Part shown: positions 18,861 to 26,908 of the stretch, piece by piece | Layout of the letters: each line of letters begins with the position of its first letter | How positions within the stretch are numbered: the first letter of the stretch is position 1 | From: Micrococcales bacterium KH10 | GTDB taxonomy: Bacteria > Actinomycetota > Actinomycetes > Actinomycetales > Cellulomonadaceae | Assembly: GCA_900188465.1 (NCBI GenBank) | Contig: FZPE01000001.1 | Span: forward strand, 806,001-870,000 | Direction: 5' to 3' | Length of the DNA: 64,000 nt | The notes under the pieces: generated by a model | The model's input: only the letters and a program-made list of their open reading frames with translations | Told to the model about the DNA's origin: nothing | Database searches by the model: none | Position numbers and translations under genes: made by a program

Positions 18861-19295
18861 TTACAACTCAATTCCGCTGAGCAGGAGCACTTCCAGCACC
18901 ACGGCACAGAGCACGAATATCGTCACGTCAAACCCACGTCCGCGATTCACCAGAGCCGGGATCTTGATCGCAGGCACTATCAGCCGCATGACCGCAGCAA
19001 CCGCCATCACCCCGGCAAGGCCGTGAATGGCGACATCGACACTGACGAAGACCGCCAACAGCACCACAGCGCCTGCCAACAGCAACAGCAGGAACTGACC
19101 TCGTCCCGATCCAAGCGTAAAAGCAAGGCCGCCAGGCTTGGCTGTCACTGGAATCGTAGGCGTCTCCACCTTTGCCACCGGTCGAGGGGCACTCGCTGCG
19201 ACAATATCCGGTTTCGTTGTTGAAGCGGCATCCTCGCCGTGCGATCGTAGCGGCCAGGGCTGTGCGCCAGGGGTCGCAGCCGAGTCGGTTGCCAT
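18861..19295 (-). CDS. DUF3017 family small membrane protein
   Basis: 144 residues: a disordered N-terminal half rich in Pro/Ala/Thr, then three closely packed hydrophobic segments (QFLLLLLAGAVVLLAVF, GLAGVMAVAAVMRLIV, FDVTIFVLCAVVLEVLLL). The pattern and position match actinobacterial DUF3017 proteins, which sit next to folD/purH/mdh. Function is unknown. The ATG at 19295 has a strong CAGGAGGA site 5 nt upstream; a long upstream extension of the frame overlaps purH and is not real. It lies 74 bp downstream of purH on the same strand. Confidence 0.82.
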   Translation of the reverse strand: MATDSAATPGAQPWPLRSHGEDAASTTKPDIVAASAPRPVAKVETPTIPVTAKPGGLAFTLGSGRGQFLLLLLAGAVVLLAVFVSVDVAIHGLAGVMAVAAVMRLIVPAIKIPALVNRGRGFDVTIFVLCAVVLEVLLLSGIEL

Positions 19296-19369
19296 GGCTT
19301 CCTCCTGGCGCGTCGAGTCGTTCAACATCGTGGCTTTTCTCACCGTCGTGCGGTGTCTGCTGGCAGCGC

Positions 19370-21010
19370 CTAGTGCGCGAAGTGGCGTGTTCCTGTCAGA
19401 TACAAGGTAACCCCTGCAGCCTGTGCTGCCGCAATCACCTCGTCGTCGCGAATGGAACCGCCCGGCTGGACCACAGCCTTGACGCCAGCATCCAACAGCA
19501 CCTGCAAACCATCCGCGAACGGGAAGAATGCGTCCGAAGCGGCAACAGCGCCGCGTGCGCGTTCTTGACCGTCGGCAAGTGAGTTCGCCCGTTCGACAGC
19601 CAGTCGGCACGAGTCAACGCGGTTGACCTGTCCCATGCCGACACCGACGGCACCGCCATCACGTGCCAGCAGGATCGCATTCGACTTGACCGCACGCACC
19701 GCGCGCCATGCGAACATCAAGTCGGTCAGTGTCGCATCGTCCGGAGCCGGTCCCGCAGCCAGGGTCCAGCCGGTCGGGCTGTCGCCTTCGGCATCAAGCC
19801 GGTCGGCTTCTTGCACCAGGATCCCACCTGAAACGGGGCGGACCTCGAATCGGTTCGACGGAGGCTGGTCGACCTGGAGCAGTCGAATGTTCTTCTTCGC
19901 CCGCAGCAGTTCAAGAGCCTCGGGCTCGAAACCGGGTGCGACGACCACCTCAGTGAAGACGTCGGCGATTTGCCGGGCTGCCGCCTCGGTGACGACGGCG
20001 TTGGCCGCGATCACACCGCCGAAAGCAGAGACGGGGTCACAGGCATGGGCCTTCGCATGCGCTGCGGCCACATCGGCCCCTACTGCGATACCGCACGGGT
20101 TGGCGTGCTTGATGATCGCCACAGTCGCCTGCGTGCCGTGGTCGTGAGCGGCCCGCCACGCGGCGTCGGCGTCAACGTAGTTGTTGTAGCTCATGGCTTT
20201 GCCGTGCAATTGCGTGGCCTGCGCCAGCCCTGTCTCGCCGTTGGTGGCGCGGTATAACGCGGCACCCTGATGCGGGTTCTCACCGTAGCGCAGCACGTCA
20301 GCGCGCTCGTAGGTCTGCGCGTGCCAAGAAGTAAGTCCGGTATGGCCGAGTTCTCCGTCGCGTTCGACCTGATCAGTCGGCGAGACGACCTGGCTCATCC
20401 AGGTGGCGACAGCCACGTCATAGTTCGCCGTGTGAATGAAAGCCGCCGTCGCGAGCGCCTTGCGCTCGGCGTAGGTGAAGCCACCGTCGGACAATGCCTG
20501 AATCACGGCCGCGTATTGCGACGGGTCGGTGATCACCGCGACACTCGGGTGGTTCTTCGCGGCCGCACGAACCATCGACGGTCCGCCGATGTCGATCTGT
20601 TCGACGCACTCATCCGGGCCAGCGCCGCTGGCGACGGTCTGTGTGAACGGGTACAGATTGACGCACACGAGTTCAAAAGGCTCAATGTCGAGATCTGCCA
20701 ATTGTGCGATGTGGTCGGACTTACGGGTGTCTGCCAGGATTCCAGCGTGCACGCGAGGGTGCAATGTCTTGACTCGTCCTTCAAGACACTCGGGGAAGCC
20801 AGTGACGTCCTCAACCGGAACAACCGGAATGCCCGCGTCTGCGACAGTCTTGGCGGTTGATCCGGTCGACACGATCTGCACACCGGCACTGTGCAGCGCC
20901 GTCGCCAGTTCCACCAGAGAAGTCTTGTCGTAGACCGAGAGCAGGGCTCGGCGAATAGGGCGACGTGAATCGTCCGCCAACTGAATATCGGGGGCTGTGG
21001 GGGTGGCCAT
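19370..21010 (-). CDS. purH: Bifunctional AICAR transformylase / IMP cyclohydrolase
   Basis: PurH carries out the last two steps of IMP synthesis: formylation of AICAR (ZMP) by 10-formyl-THF and ring closure. The 546-residue protein has the IMP cyclohydrolase domain first ([29 protein letters not shown]) and the transformylase domain second ([23 protein letters not shown], and the C-terminal [10 protein letters not shown]...GTRHFAH). GGAG precedes the ATG at 21010. Its substrate ZMP is the ligand of ZTP riboswitches, and such an element lies about 80 nt upstream, giving a direct feedback logic: unused ZMP raises PurH expression. Confidence 0.98.
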   Translation of the reverse strand: MATPTAPDIQLADDSRRPIRRALLSVYDKTSLVELATALHSAGVQIVSTGSTAKTVADAGIPVVPVEDVTGFPECLEGRVKTLHPRVHAGILADTRKSDHIAQLADLDIEPFELVCVNLYPFTQTVASGAGPDECVEQIDIGGPSMVRAAAKNHPSVAVITDPSQYAAVIQALSDGGFTYAERKALATAAFIHTANYDVAVATWMSQVVSPTDQVERDGELGHTGLTSWHAQTYERADVLRYGENPHQGAALYRATNGETGLAQATQLHGKAMSYNNYVDADAAWRAAHDHGTQATVAIIKHANPCGIAVGADVAAAHAKAHACDPVSAFGGVIAANAVVTEAAARQIADVFTEVVVAPGFEPEALELLRAKKNIRLLQVDQPPSNRFEVRPVSGGILVQEADRLDAEGDSPTGWTLAAGPAPDDATLTDLMFAWRAVRAVKSNAILLARDGGAVGVGMGQVNRVDSCRLAVERANSLADGQERARGAVAASDAFFPFADGLQVLLDAGVKAVVQPGGSIRDDEVIAAAQAAGVTLYLTGTRHFAH

Positions 21011-21089
21011 CTTTCTCCTCGCCAGTATCCGATCTGTTCATGGCGCGGCAGTGACCGACCGACAGATCCGTGACATGTATTGGTCTTCG

Positions 21090-21171
21090 AGCACCCAGGC
21101 GGACAATGCGTAGACGAGACGGCAGTTCACTTCCTGATGGTTGAATCCATCTGCGCCAGTTGTGAACCACA
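21090..21171 (-). ncRNA. ZTP (pfl) riboswitch in the purH leader
   Basis: On the minus strand: GGTTCA-CAACTGGCG, a short hairpin ATGG...CCAT, CAGGAAG-TGAAC closing the P1 stem (GTTCAC with GTGAAC), a ~20-nt variable loop, then CCGCCTGGGTGC. CAACTGGCG and CCGCCTGGG are identical to the glyA leader element and are the conserved blocks of the class. The middle block is more divergent (CAGGAAG instead of CCGGGGAG). About 80 nt separate it from the purH start. Confidence 0.83.
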
Positions 21172-21189
21172 TATCAGTCTAGCGCCTAG

Positions 21190-21867
21190 TTAGCGGCCGG
21201 TCGCAGTCATCCTCGGCTCCACGATGGTGCGGCGTCCCTGCACGGTGATAGTGGCAAGTGCCAAGCGCGGCACCCAGGAGACGAGCAGATCGCGTTCGAC
21301 TGCCTTGATGCGCTCATGCAAGGTGGCCTCGTCATCTTCGTCGTCAATCTGGACAGCGCCTTGCGCCAGGACCGGACCGGTATCGACCCCGGCATCGACG
21401 ACGTGCAGGGTGCAGCCAGTGATCTTGACGCCTGCGGCAAGCGCGTCGCGCACCGCATGAGCCCCTGGGAATGAGGGCAGTAACGCAGGGTGGGAGTTGA
21501 CCACCCGGTTCGGGAATCGCGCCAAGAACGGCTCACTGAGAATCCTCATGAATCCAGCACTGAGCACCAGATCCGGGTTGAAAGCCTGCACGGTTTTGGC
21601 CAGTGCTAGGTTCCACACACCGCGGTCAGCGAAGTCCTTCGGTTGCACCACTGCTGTGGCCACACCTGCCGCTTCGGCCAATCGCAAGGCGCCCGCATCC
21701 GGGACATCAGAGATAACCGCGACGATGCGCGCACCGTAACCGTCTTGGCGTTGCGCATCGAGCACGGCCTTCATCGTCGAACCGGCACCGGAGGCGAGAA
21801 CTACAACTCGTCCAGAATCGGTGACAGGAATATCGGAAGGGGCAGGCACGTCAGGTTGTTGCGTCAC
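21190..21867 (-). CDS. purN: Phosphoribosylglycinamide formyltransferase
   Basis: PurN transfers the formyl group of 10-formyl-THF to GAR in purine synthesis. The 225-residue product has the catalytic block VVNSHPALLPSFPGAH (N124, H126) and VDAGVDTGPVLAQ, which carries the catalytic Asp. The GTG at 21867 is chosen; it lies 5 bp after the DUF6350 stop, and the frame upstream is not conserved. purH follows 179 bp downstream, a gap that contains its own riboswitch, so purH can be controlled apart from purN. Confidence 0.95.
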   Translation of the reverse strand: MTQQPDVPAPSDIPVTDSGRVVVLASGAGSTMKAVLDAQRQDGYGARIVAVISDVPDAGALRLAEAAGVATAVVQPKDFADRGVWNLALAKTVQAFNPDLVLSAGFMRILSEPFLARFPNRVVNSHPALLPSFPGAHAVRDALAAGVKITGCTLHVVDAGVDTGPVLAQGAVQIDDEDDEATLHERIKAVERDLLVSWVPRLALATITVQGRRTIVEPRMTATGR

Positions 21868-21872
21868 TCGGT

Positions 21873-23414
21873 CTACCTTAGTGAATCGCGAGCGGATTGA
21901 TCCAACGAGTCGCACTGATCAGCTTCGTCGTCATCGCTCGTGCCCATACCGAACCAGGCCTTGCCAGCGCCAACCCAACCTGTGATCAGGTGACGTGTCG
22001 CGGATAGCCGCGAAACCACGATCAATACCAGGCCCACCAGTGTCAATGCTGTCACCAGCGCACTGGTGACCAGCCAGGACGCACCAGCTGTCTGCAGCCG
22101 ACCTGGGCCTGCGCTACCGGCCGTCACCGCGATCAAGAACGCTGTGACCGCGGCGATGGCGACCGTCGCAGTGACAGCGGCGACTGCTATTTGGCGCAGT
22201 CGAACCGGCTCACCATCGTTGTGTCGCGTCAGGGCCCGCCACACCATGGCGCCTCCAAGCATCCCGACGAGAATCAGAAGCAACGGCAGCCACTTCGTCC
22301 AGCTTCCCGCCATGTCACCGGTGGGCAGTGCTGAGACGAGCGGGACGGCGGGCATCGGATCCAAGGACGCTTCCCCCGGGGCGAAGTGGCTTCCCGCGCC
22401 GAGCTGAAAGCCCGCGCCGCTAAGCCAGGCGACCGCCCAAACGGCCAAAGTCAGCACATACCCGGATTGCGCCATACCCAGGACAATGCCGCCGACGCCA
22501 TCAGGTGCCAGGGAGACCAAAACATCGCCGGAGGCTGCTCGTCCGGCCACTGCCCACACCATGACAAAAACCGCGCCCATCCCTACGAGGGTCGCCACTG
22601 TGACCGCAGCACCGCAAAGGCCTGCTCGTACCGCTGCCGTGGGATGGAACCAAGGAGGCAGGCGTCGCGCCAAAGTTGCGATGCTGGCGCGGAACGCTAC
22701 GCCCTCGTCCCCCGAACGCAAACCGATGTAACTGCTGATCCCAGCGATCAGTGCAGTGACCAGCACCGCCCGAGCGATATCGGAGGGGAACATCAAGGTG
22801 AAGATCACCACGATGGCCACATACGTAGTTACAAAGCCAACGAAGGTGCTCGCACTGCGGTTCACGGAGCGACGTGCGGACAGATAACAGCAGATTCCGG
22901 CAAGCGCGCCAAATCCCCAAGGGATCAAAGAGACGGTGACATCGCCCACGGCAGCCGTTCCACCATGGGCGAGCAACCATAGCCGTGATGCCACGCCGAC
23001 TGCGGCGCGCCAACTATCCTGCGTGGTCACTTGGGCTGCGGCAGCGACGAACGTCGCCACTGCGGGAACGACGAACAGCCCCCACGACCAGGCGAAAGCT
23101 TGAATGGCCGCGATCATTCCGAGGAACCACGACGGCAGTGGGCGCGACTGAGCCGTGTCCGCTTCAATGATCCTGCTACGTCGAGCGGCGGGTATCTCGG
23201 TGTCAGCCGCAGTCGAGTTTTTAGGTGACGGGCTCGTTGCCGACGCACCGGTTCTAGGAGTTGCCGGACGAGCCCGTCGTTGGGTCGAATTCGATTCCGG
23301 ACCGCCGGGACGAGTCGTGCCACGTGCCGCGGGTCGCTTCCCGCGCGCAGCCGTGGGGCTTGGACGCGAACCAGAAGGTCGCGGCGCGTGGGGTCGATTC
23401 GTCATATATTCCAT
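21873..23414 (-). CDS. DUF6350 family multi-spanning membrane protein
   Basis: About 513 residues: an N-terminal ~95-residue disordered segment rich in Pro/Arg/Ser, then about 10 predicted membrane helices (FLGMIAAIQAFAWSWGLFVV, FVGFVTTYVAIVVIFTLMF, and others), ending in an acidic tail. The motifs WLLAHGG..VGDVTVSLIPWGFGAL and GAGFQLGAGSHFAPGEASLDPMPAVPL match the DUF6350 family. That family occurs almost always between sucD and purN in actinobacteria; its function is unknown. The start could be ATG 23414, ATG 23405 or TTG 23435; none has a good ribosome site. Confidence 0.85.
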   Translation of the reverse strand: MEYMTNRPHAPRPSGSRPSPTAARGKRPAARGTTRPGGPESNSTQRRARPATPRTGASATSPSPKNSTAADTEIPAARRSRIIEADTAQSRPLPSWFLGMIAAIQAFAWSWGLFVVPAVATFVAAAAQVTTQDSWRAAVGVASRLWLLAHGGTAAVGDVTVSLIPWGFGALAGICCYLSARRSVNRSASTFVGFVTTYVAIVVIFTLMFPSDIARAVLVTALIAGISSYIGLRSGDEGVAFRASIATLARRLPPWFHPTAAVRAGLCGAAVTVATLVGMGAVFVMVWAVAGRAASGDVLVSLAPDGVGGIVLGMAQSGYVLTLAVWAVAWLSGAGFQLGAGSHFAPGEASLDPMPAVPLVSALPTGDMAGSWTKWLPLLLILVGMLGGAMVWRALTRHNDGEPVRLRQIAVAAVTATVAIAAVTAFLIAVTAGSAGPGRLQTAGASWLVTSALVTALTLVGLVLIVVSRLSATRHLITGWVGAGKAWFGMGTSDDDEADQCDSLDQSARDSLR

Positions 23415-23551
23415 GTTGCCGTGTACGAGCGCCAATTCTCATTAGGCTCGCCACTTGCGTCGATTCGCAGCATTCCTTTCGGTCCTCCCTGGAACTTTGG
23501 GACGAGACGATGCAAACACTGCGAACCGACGCGGTCGCTTCTGAAACTAGG

Positions 23552-24442
23552 TCAGGCCGACAGGACCTCACGCAGTAGACGCGCGGTTTCGGATGGCGTC
23601 TTGCCCACCTTGACTCCGGCTGCCTCCAGCGCTTCCTTCTTGGCCTGAGCGGTACCAGAGGAACCGGACACGATGGCACCGGCGTGGCCCATGGTCTTGC
23701 CTTCTGGAGCGGTGAATCCTGCGACATAGCCCACGACGGGCTTGGTCACGTTCTGTTCGATGTACGCGGCCGCGCGTTCTTCAGCGTCACCGCCGATTTC
23801 ACCGATCATCACGATGGCCTCAGTCTGCGGGTCCGCCTCGAATGCTGCCAACGCGTCGATGTGCGTGGTTCCGATGATCGGGTCGCCACCGATACCGATA
23901 GCGGTGGAGAAGCCGAGGTCACGCAACTCGTACATCATCTGGTAGGTCAGTGTGCCCGACTTGGATACGAGCCCGACCTTGCCCGGACCGGTGATGTCGG
24001 CGGGGATGATGCCCACATTCGACTTTCCAGGGCTGATGATGCCAGGGCAGTTAGGGCCGATCAGGCGCACGCCACGTTCGGCGGCCAACGCGTAGAACTG
24101 CGCGGAGTCCGCGACGGGAACGCCTTCGGTGATGATGACGATCAGCGGCACTTGTGCTTCGATCGCCTCGATAACCGCTGCCTTGGTGAATGCCGGGGGC
24201 ACGAAGATCACTGAGACGTCGGCACCGGTGACATCGACTGCCTCCGCAACCGAACCGAAGACGGGGATTTCGACGTCTTCGTCTGCGACAGTGAACTCGA
24301 CTGAGGTACCGGCCTTGCGGGGGTTGACACCACCGACGATGGACGTGCCCGAAGCGAGCATGCGGCTGGTGTGCTTTTGGCCTTCTGACCCGGTCATGCC
24401 TTGCACGATGACCTTGGAAGACTCGTCAATGAAGATTGCCAT
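23552..24442 (-). CDS. sucD: Succinate-CoA ligase (ADP-forming), alpha subunit
   Basis: SucD with SucC makes succinate and ATP (or GTP) from succinyl-CoA in the TCA cycle. The 296-residue product opens [21 protein letters not shown] (CoA-binding domain), continues with NPRKAG and [19 protein letters not shown], and carries the phosphorylated histidine in [13 protein letters not shown] 24442 has AAGGAAAAG a few bases upstream; the 83-residue upstream extension is the antisense-like shadow of sucC. It starts 31 bp after the sucC stop (operon). Confidence 0.97.
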   Translation of the reverse strand: MAIFIDESSKVIVQGMTGSEGQKHTSRMLASGTSIVGGVNPRKAGTSVEFTVADEDVEIPVFGSVAEAVDVTGADVSVIFVPPAFTKAAVIEAIEAQVPLIVIITEGVPVADSAQFYALAAERGVRLIGPNCPGIISPGKSNVGIIPADITGPGKVGLVSKSGTLTYQMMYELRDLGFSTAIGIGGDPIIGTTHIDALAAFEADPQTEAIVMIGEIGGDAEERAAAYIEQNVTKPVVGYVAGFTAPEGKTMGHAGAIVSGSSGTAQAKKEALEAAGVKVGKTPSETARLLREVLSA

Positions 24443-24473
24443 GTTCTTTTCCTTGAGAAGTATTCGTAGCGGG

Positions 24474-25652
24474 TCAGGCTTGGGCGGCCAGTTCGGCAGC
24501 CTTGTCGGCACCGCCGTCCATCGTTTCGGACAGCGTGACCAAGGGATGTCCTGCGGCTTCGAGAATGCGACGACCTTCAGCCACGTTGTTTCCGTCGAGA
24601 CGCACAACGAGCGGCTTGGTCGCCTGGTCACCGAGGATTTCGAGGGCGGAGACGATGCCGTTGGCGACTTCGTCACAGGCTGTGATTCCACCGAAGACGT
24701 TCACGAATACGCTGCGGACCTGCGGGTCGCCAAGAATGACATCGAGACCGGCTGCCATCACGGCTGCTGATGCGCCACCGCCGATGTCGAGGAAGTTGGC
24801 AGGCTTGACTCCGCCGTGGTTCTCCCCCGCGTATGCGACCACGTCGAGTGTTGACATGACGAGGCCGGCACCGTTGCCGATCACACCGACTTCGCCGTCG
24901 AGCTTGACGTAGTTCAGATCGTTCTCTTTAGCCTTTGCTTCGAGTGGATCTGCTGCGTCCTTGTCCTCGAGCGCTTCATGATCTGGGTGACGGAAGCTGG
25001 CGTTCTCGTCAATGGAGACTTTCCCGTCCAGCGCGACGATGTCGCCGCCGCCGGTGAGGACGAGCGGGTTGACCTCGACCAGGGTTGCGTCTTCGGCGTC
25101 GTAGACCCGCCAGAGTTTTTGCAGTACTTCGGCCACCTGCCCCTTGATGGCCCCGTCGAATCCCGCCGCGGTCACGATCTCGGCAGCCTTCGCCTCGTCG
25201 ATGCCCACGCGTGGATCGACCTCGACCTTGGCCAGGGCCTCGGGACGTTCCACCGCCAACTGCTCGATTTCCATACCGCCTTCGACGCTCGCCATGGCGA
25301 GGTACGAGCGGTTGGCACGGTCGAGCAACACCGAGAAGTAGAACTCTTGAGCGATGTCGGCACCTGCGGCGATCATCACGCGGTGCACGGTGTGCCCCTT
25401 GATGTCCATCCCCAAGATGGTGTTCGCGTGTTCGCGGGCCTCGTCGGCACTGCGCGCGAGCTTCACACCGCCCGCCTTGCCGCGGCCGCCAGTCTTTACT
25501 TGCGCCTTGACGACAACCACTTTGGAGCCGTCTGCGATCAATTTTTCAGCTGCCGCATATGCTTCGTCGCCAGTGGTGGCTACGATTCCCGCGAGCACGG
25601 GTACGTCGTGTTTTTCGAAGACATCGCGAGCTTGATACTCGAACAGGTCCAC
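24474..25652 (-). CDS. sucC: Succinate-CoA ligase, beta subunit
   Basis: 392 residues with the ATP-grasp domain ([59 protein letters not shown]) and the ligase domain ([35 protein letters not shown]). The start is GTG with AAGGACCAACGAGG upstream. A perfect palindrome GTCTTGATGTCAAGAC lies about 35 bp upstream of the gene and a half-similar site precedes icd. Confidence 0.97.
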   Translation of the reverse strand: MDLFEYQARDVFEKHDVPVLAGIVATTGDEAYAAAEKLIADGSKVVVVKAQVKTGGRGKAGGVKLARSADEAREHANTILGMDIKGHTVHRVMIAAGADIAQEFYFSVLLDRANRSYLAMASVEGGMEIEQLAVERPEALAKVEVDPRVGIDEAKAAEIVTAAGFDGAIKGQVAEVLQKLWRVYDAEDATLVEVNPLVLTGGGDIVALDGKVSIDENASFRHPDHEALEDKDAADPLEAKAKENDLNYVKLDGEVGVIGNGAGLVMSTLDVVAYAGENHGGVKPANFLDIGGGASAAVMAAGLDVILGDPQVRSVFVNVFGGITACDEVANGIVSALEILGDQATKPLVVRLDGNNVAEGRRILEAAGHPLVTLSETMDGGADKAAELAAQA

Positions 25653-25686
25653 CCTCGTTGGTCCTTCCCTGAGCCGGATCGAAGTG

Positions 25687-25702
25687 TCTTGATGTCAAGA
25701 CA
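25687..25702. promoter_or_regulatory. Candidate operator upstream of sucCD
   Basis: GTCTTGA-TG-TCAAGAC: 7-bp arms and a 2-bp centre, located 35 bp before the sucC start. On the minus strand it includes TTGACA, a possible -35 box, although no good -10 follows at the usual distance. An imperfect version is in front of icd. MarR-family regulators of the TamR type are known to bind palindromes at TCA-cycle promoters in Streptomyces; the link here is a guess. Confidence 0.5.
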
Positions 25703-25781
25703 ACCTCTCCTAGGGTAGTCCGAATTATCGCCATCCATGTTTCAAGTGACGTTCCGGGCGATTATGTCAGGTCGAACGTGA

Positions 25782-26591
25782 TCATCGGCACCAAGCGCGT
25801 CGGCCGTTCTTGGACACATCCCGGTCGCGGAGCACTACCGCGAATCGGTCTGAATGCGTGCGGCAGGCCTGTCGGAAGTCCTTGCGGCGGTACTCAACAG
25901 CGATGACCTGACTGCCGTAGTGCCGCCAGTACTGGTTGCATTCGCGGTAACGCCCGCATTCTTCTGCAACGGCGAAATCGAAACCGATACGGGTACCGTC
26001 GAAGTTGGACCAGTTCTTCTGCCCCGCGGCCAGGCCAGCGCGGTGCGCCCGGCGCACCAACAGTGTGGCGAATCTTTTGGTGTGGCGGGGTTTGATCAGT
26101 TTCCTGCTTCTCGCGAATGAATCGAGGTTGTCGAACTCGACGGCGTCGAAGCCATCTTTGGCGCATTGGTCGATCCAGCGACCCACAATCCGCGCCAGTC
26201 GTTTCCGCTTCTTGAGGGTGCGAATATCGAGGATGTGCTCGTCCCATTCGGTATCGCGAACTAACTGACCGCCATTCCTAAGCAGCAGCCCACGGCGCGT
26301 TTTCCAGAACTTGGCTTCATCCGGCTGGGTCTGGAAGGCGTTGACGTAGCAGACGTTGTAGTGGCCTTTTACCGGTTTCGCCTTGCGGTCACGTACCACA
26401 ATGCCGACGTTCGGCGCCGGGCGGGCGGCTCCGCCGATCTGATAGTCGGCATCAGTCTTGGGCAACGGTGTGATTTGCGGGGCAGCGTTTTGCGGGTCCG
26501 CTGTGTTGGGCAGTGCGGCGTTCGCCCCGGCAGTCGGCAGCGTCAAAATGAGGACGAGCATGCCCACAATCACTTTCAGCGACATGCCCAT
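25782..26591 (-). CDS. Secreted GH114-like glycoside hydrolase (endo-alpha-1,4-polygalactosaminidase family)
   Basis: 269 residues with a signal peptide (MSLKVIVGMLVLILTLPTAGANA). The core has VCYVNAFQTQPDEAKFW, WDEHILDIRTL, a GFDAVEFDNLDSF strand with the conserved acidic residues, AAGQKNWSNF, and FDFAVAEECGRYRECNQYW, all landmarks of the GH114 TIM barrel. Family members cut galactosaminogalactan-type polymers, so it could attack fungal or bacterial exopolysaccharide; the substrate here is not shown. GAAAGG lies 9 nt before the ATG at 26591. It stands alone. Confidence 0.85.
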   Translation of the reverse strand: MGMSLKVIVGMLVLILTLPTAGANAALPNTADPQNAAPQITPLPKTDADYQIGGAARPAPNVGIVVRDRKAKPVKGHYNVCYVNAFQTQPDEAKFWKTRRGLLLRNGGQLVRDTEWDEHILDIRTLKKRKRLARIVGRWIDQCAKDGFDAVEFDNLDSFARSRKLIKPRHTKRFATLLVRRAHRAGLAAGQKNWSNFDGTRIGFDFAVAEECGRYRECNQYWRHYGSQVIAVEYRRKDFRQACRTHSDRFAVVLRDRDVSKNGRRAWCR

Positions 26592-26908
26592 ATTGGCGAA
26601 CCTTTCGAGTTAACTCACTTCTCCACCAATCTACGCCAACCGACACCTCACCGGCCCGACACCGGCGGTCAGTTTGAGGGGATGGCAAGGCACCACCTGG
26701 ACCCCGTGACATCTTCACCGGTTATGTAAAAGTGGCCGGTTCGTTTACCGTCCACTTTCACAAAAGTCGTCCACTTCTGATGTGAGTGCACGGAGCCCGA
26801 GAGTACGGGGCGCGAGGGCGTGGCACAGAAACGAAGGTGCGACATAGTTACGGGACACGGCGCAGTGCGGGGTAGCGGGTAGCCGTCCGGGATGCGTGCA
26901 GGACCCGG
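26592..26908. other. 317-bp intergenic region with an inverted repeat; no supported gene
   Basis: Contains an inverted repeat AAAGTGG...CCACTTT (about 26730-26757) and a direct repeat GTCCACTT (about 26750 and 26769). It also holds a 16-bp stretch (complement ACCGGCCACTTTTACA) that differs by one base from ACCGGCCGCTTTTACA at about 7770. No terminator with a T-run is seen downstream of pcrA on the minus strand's exit side. Confidence 0.5.
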
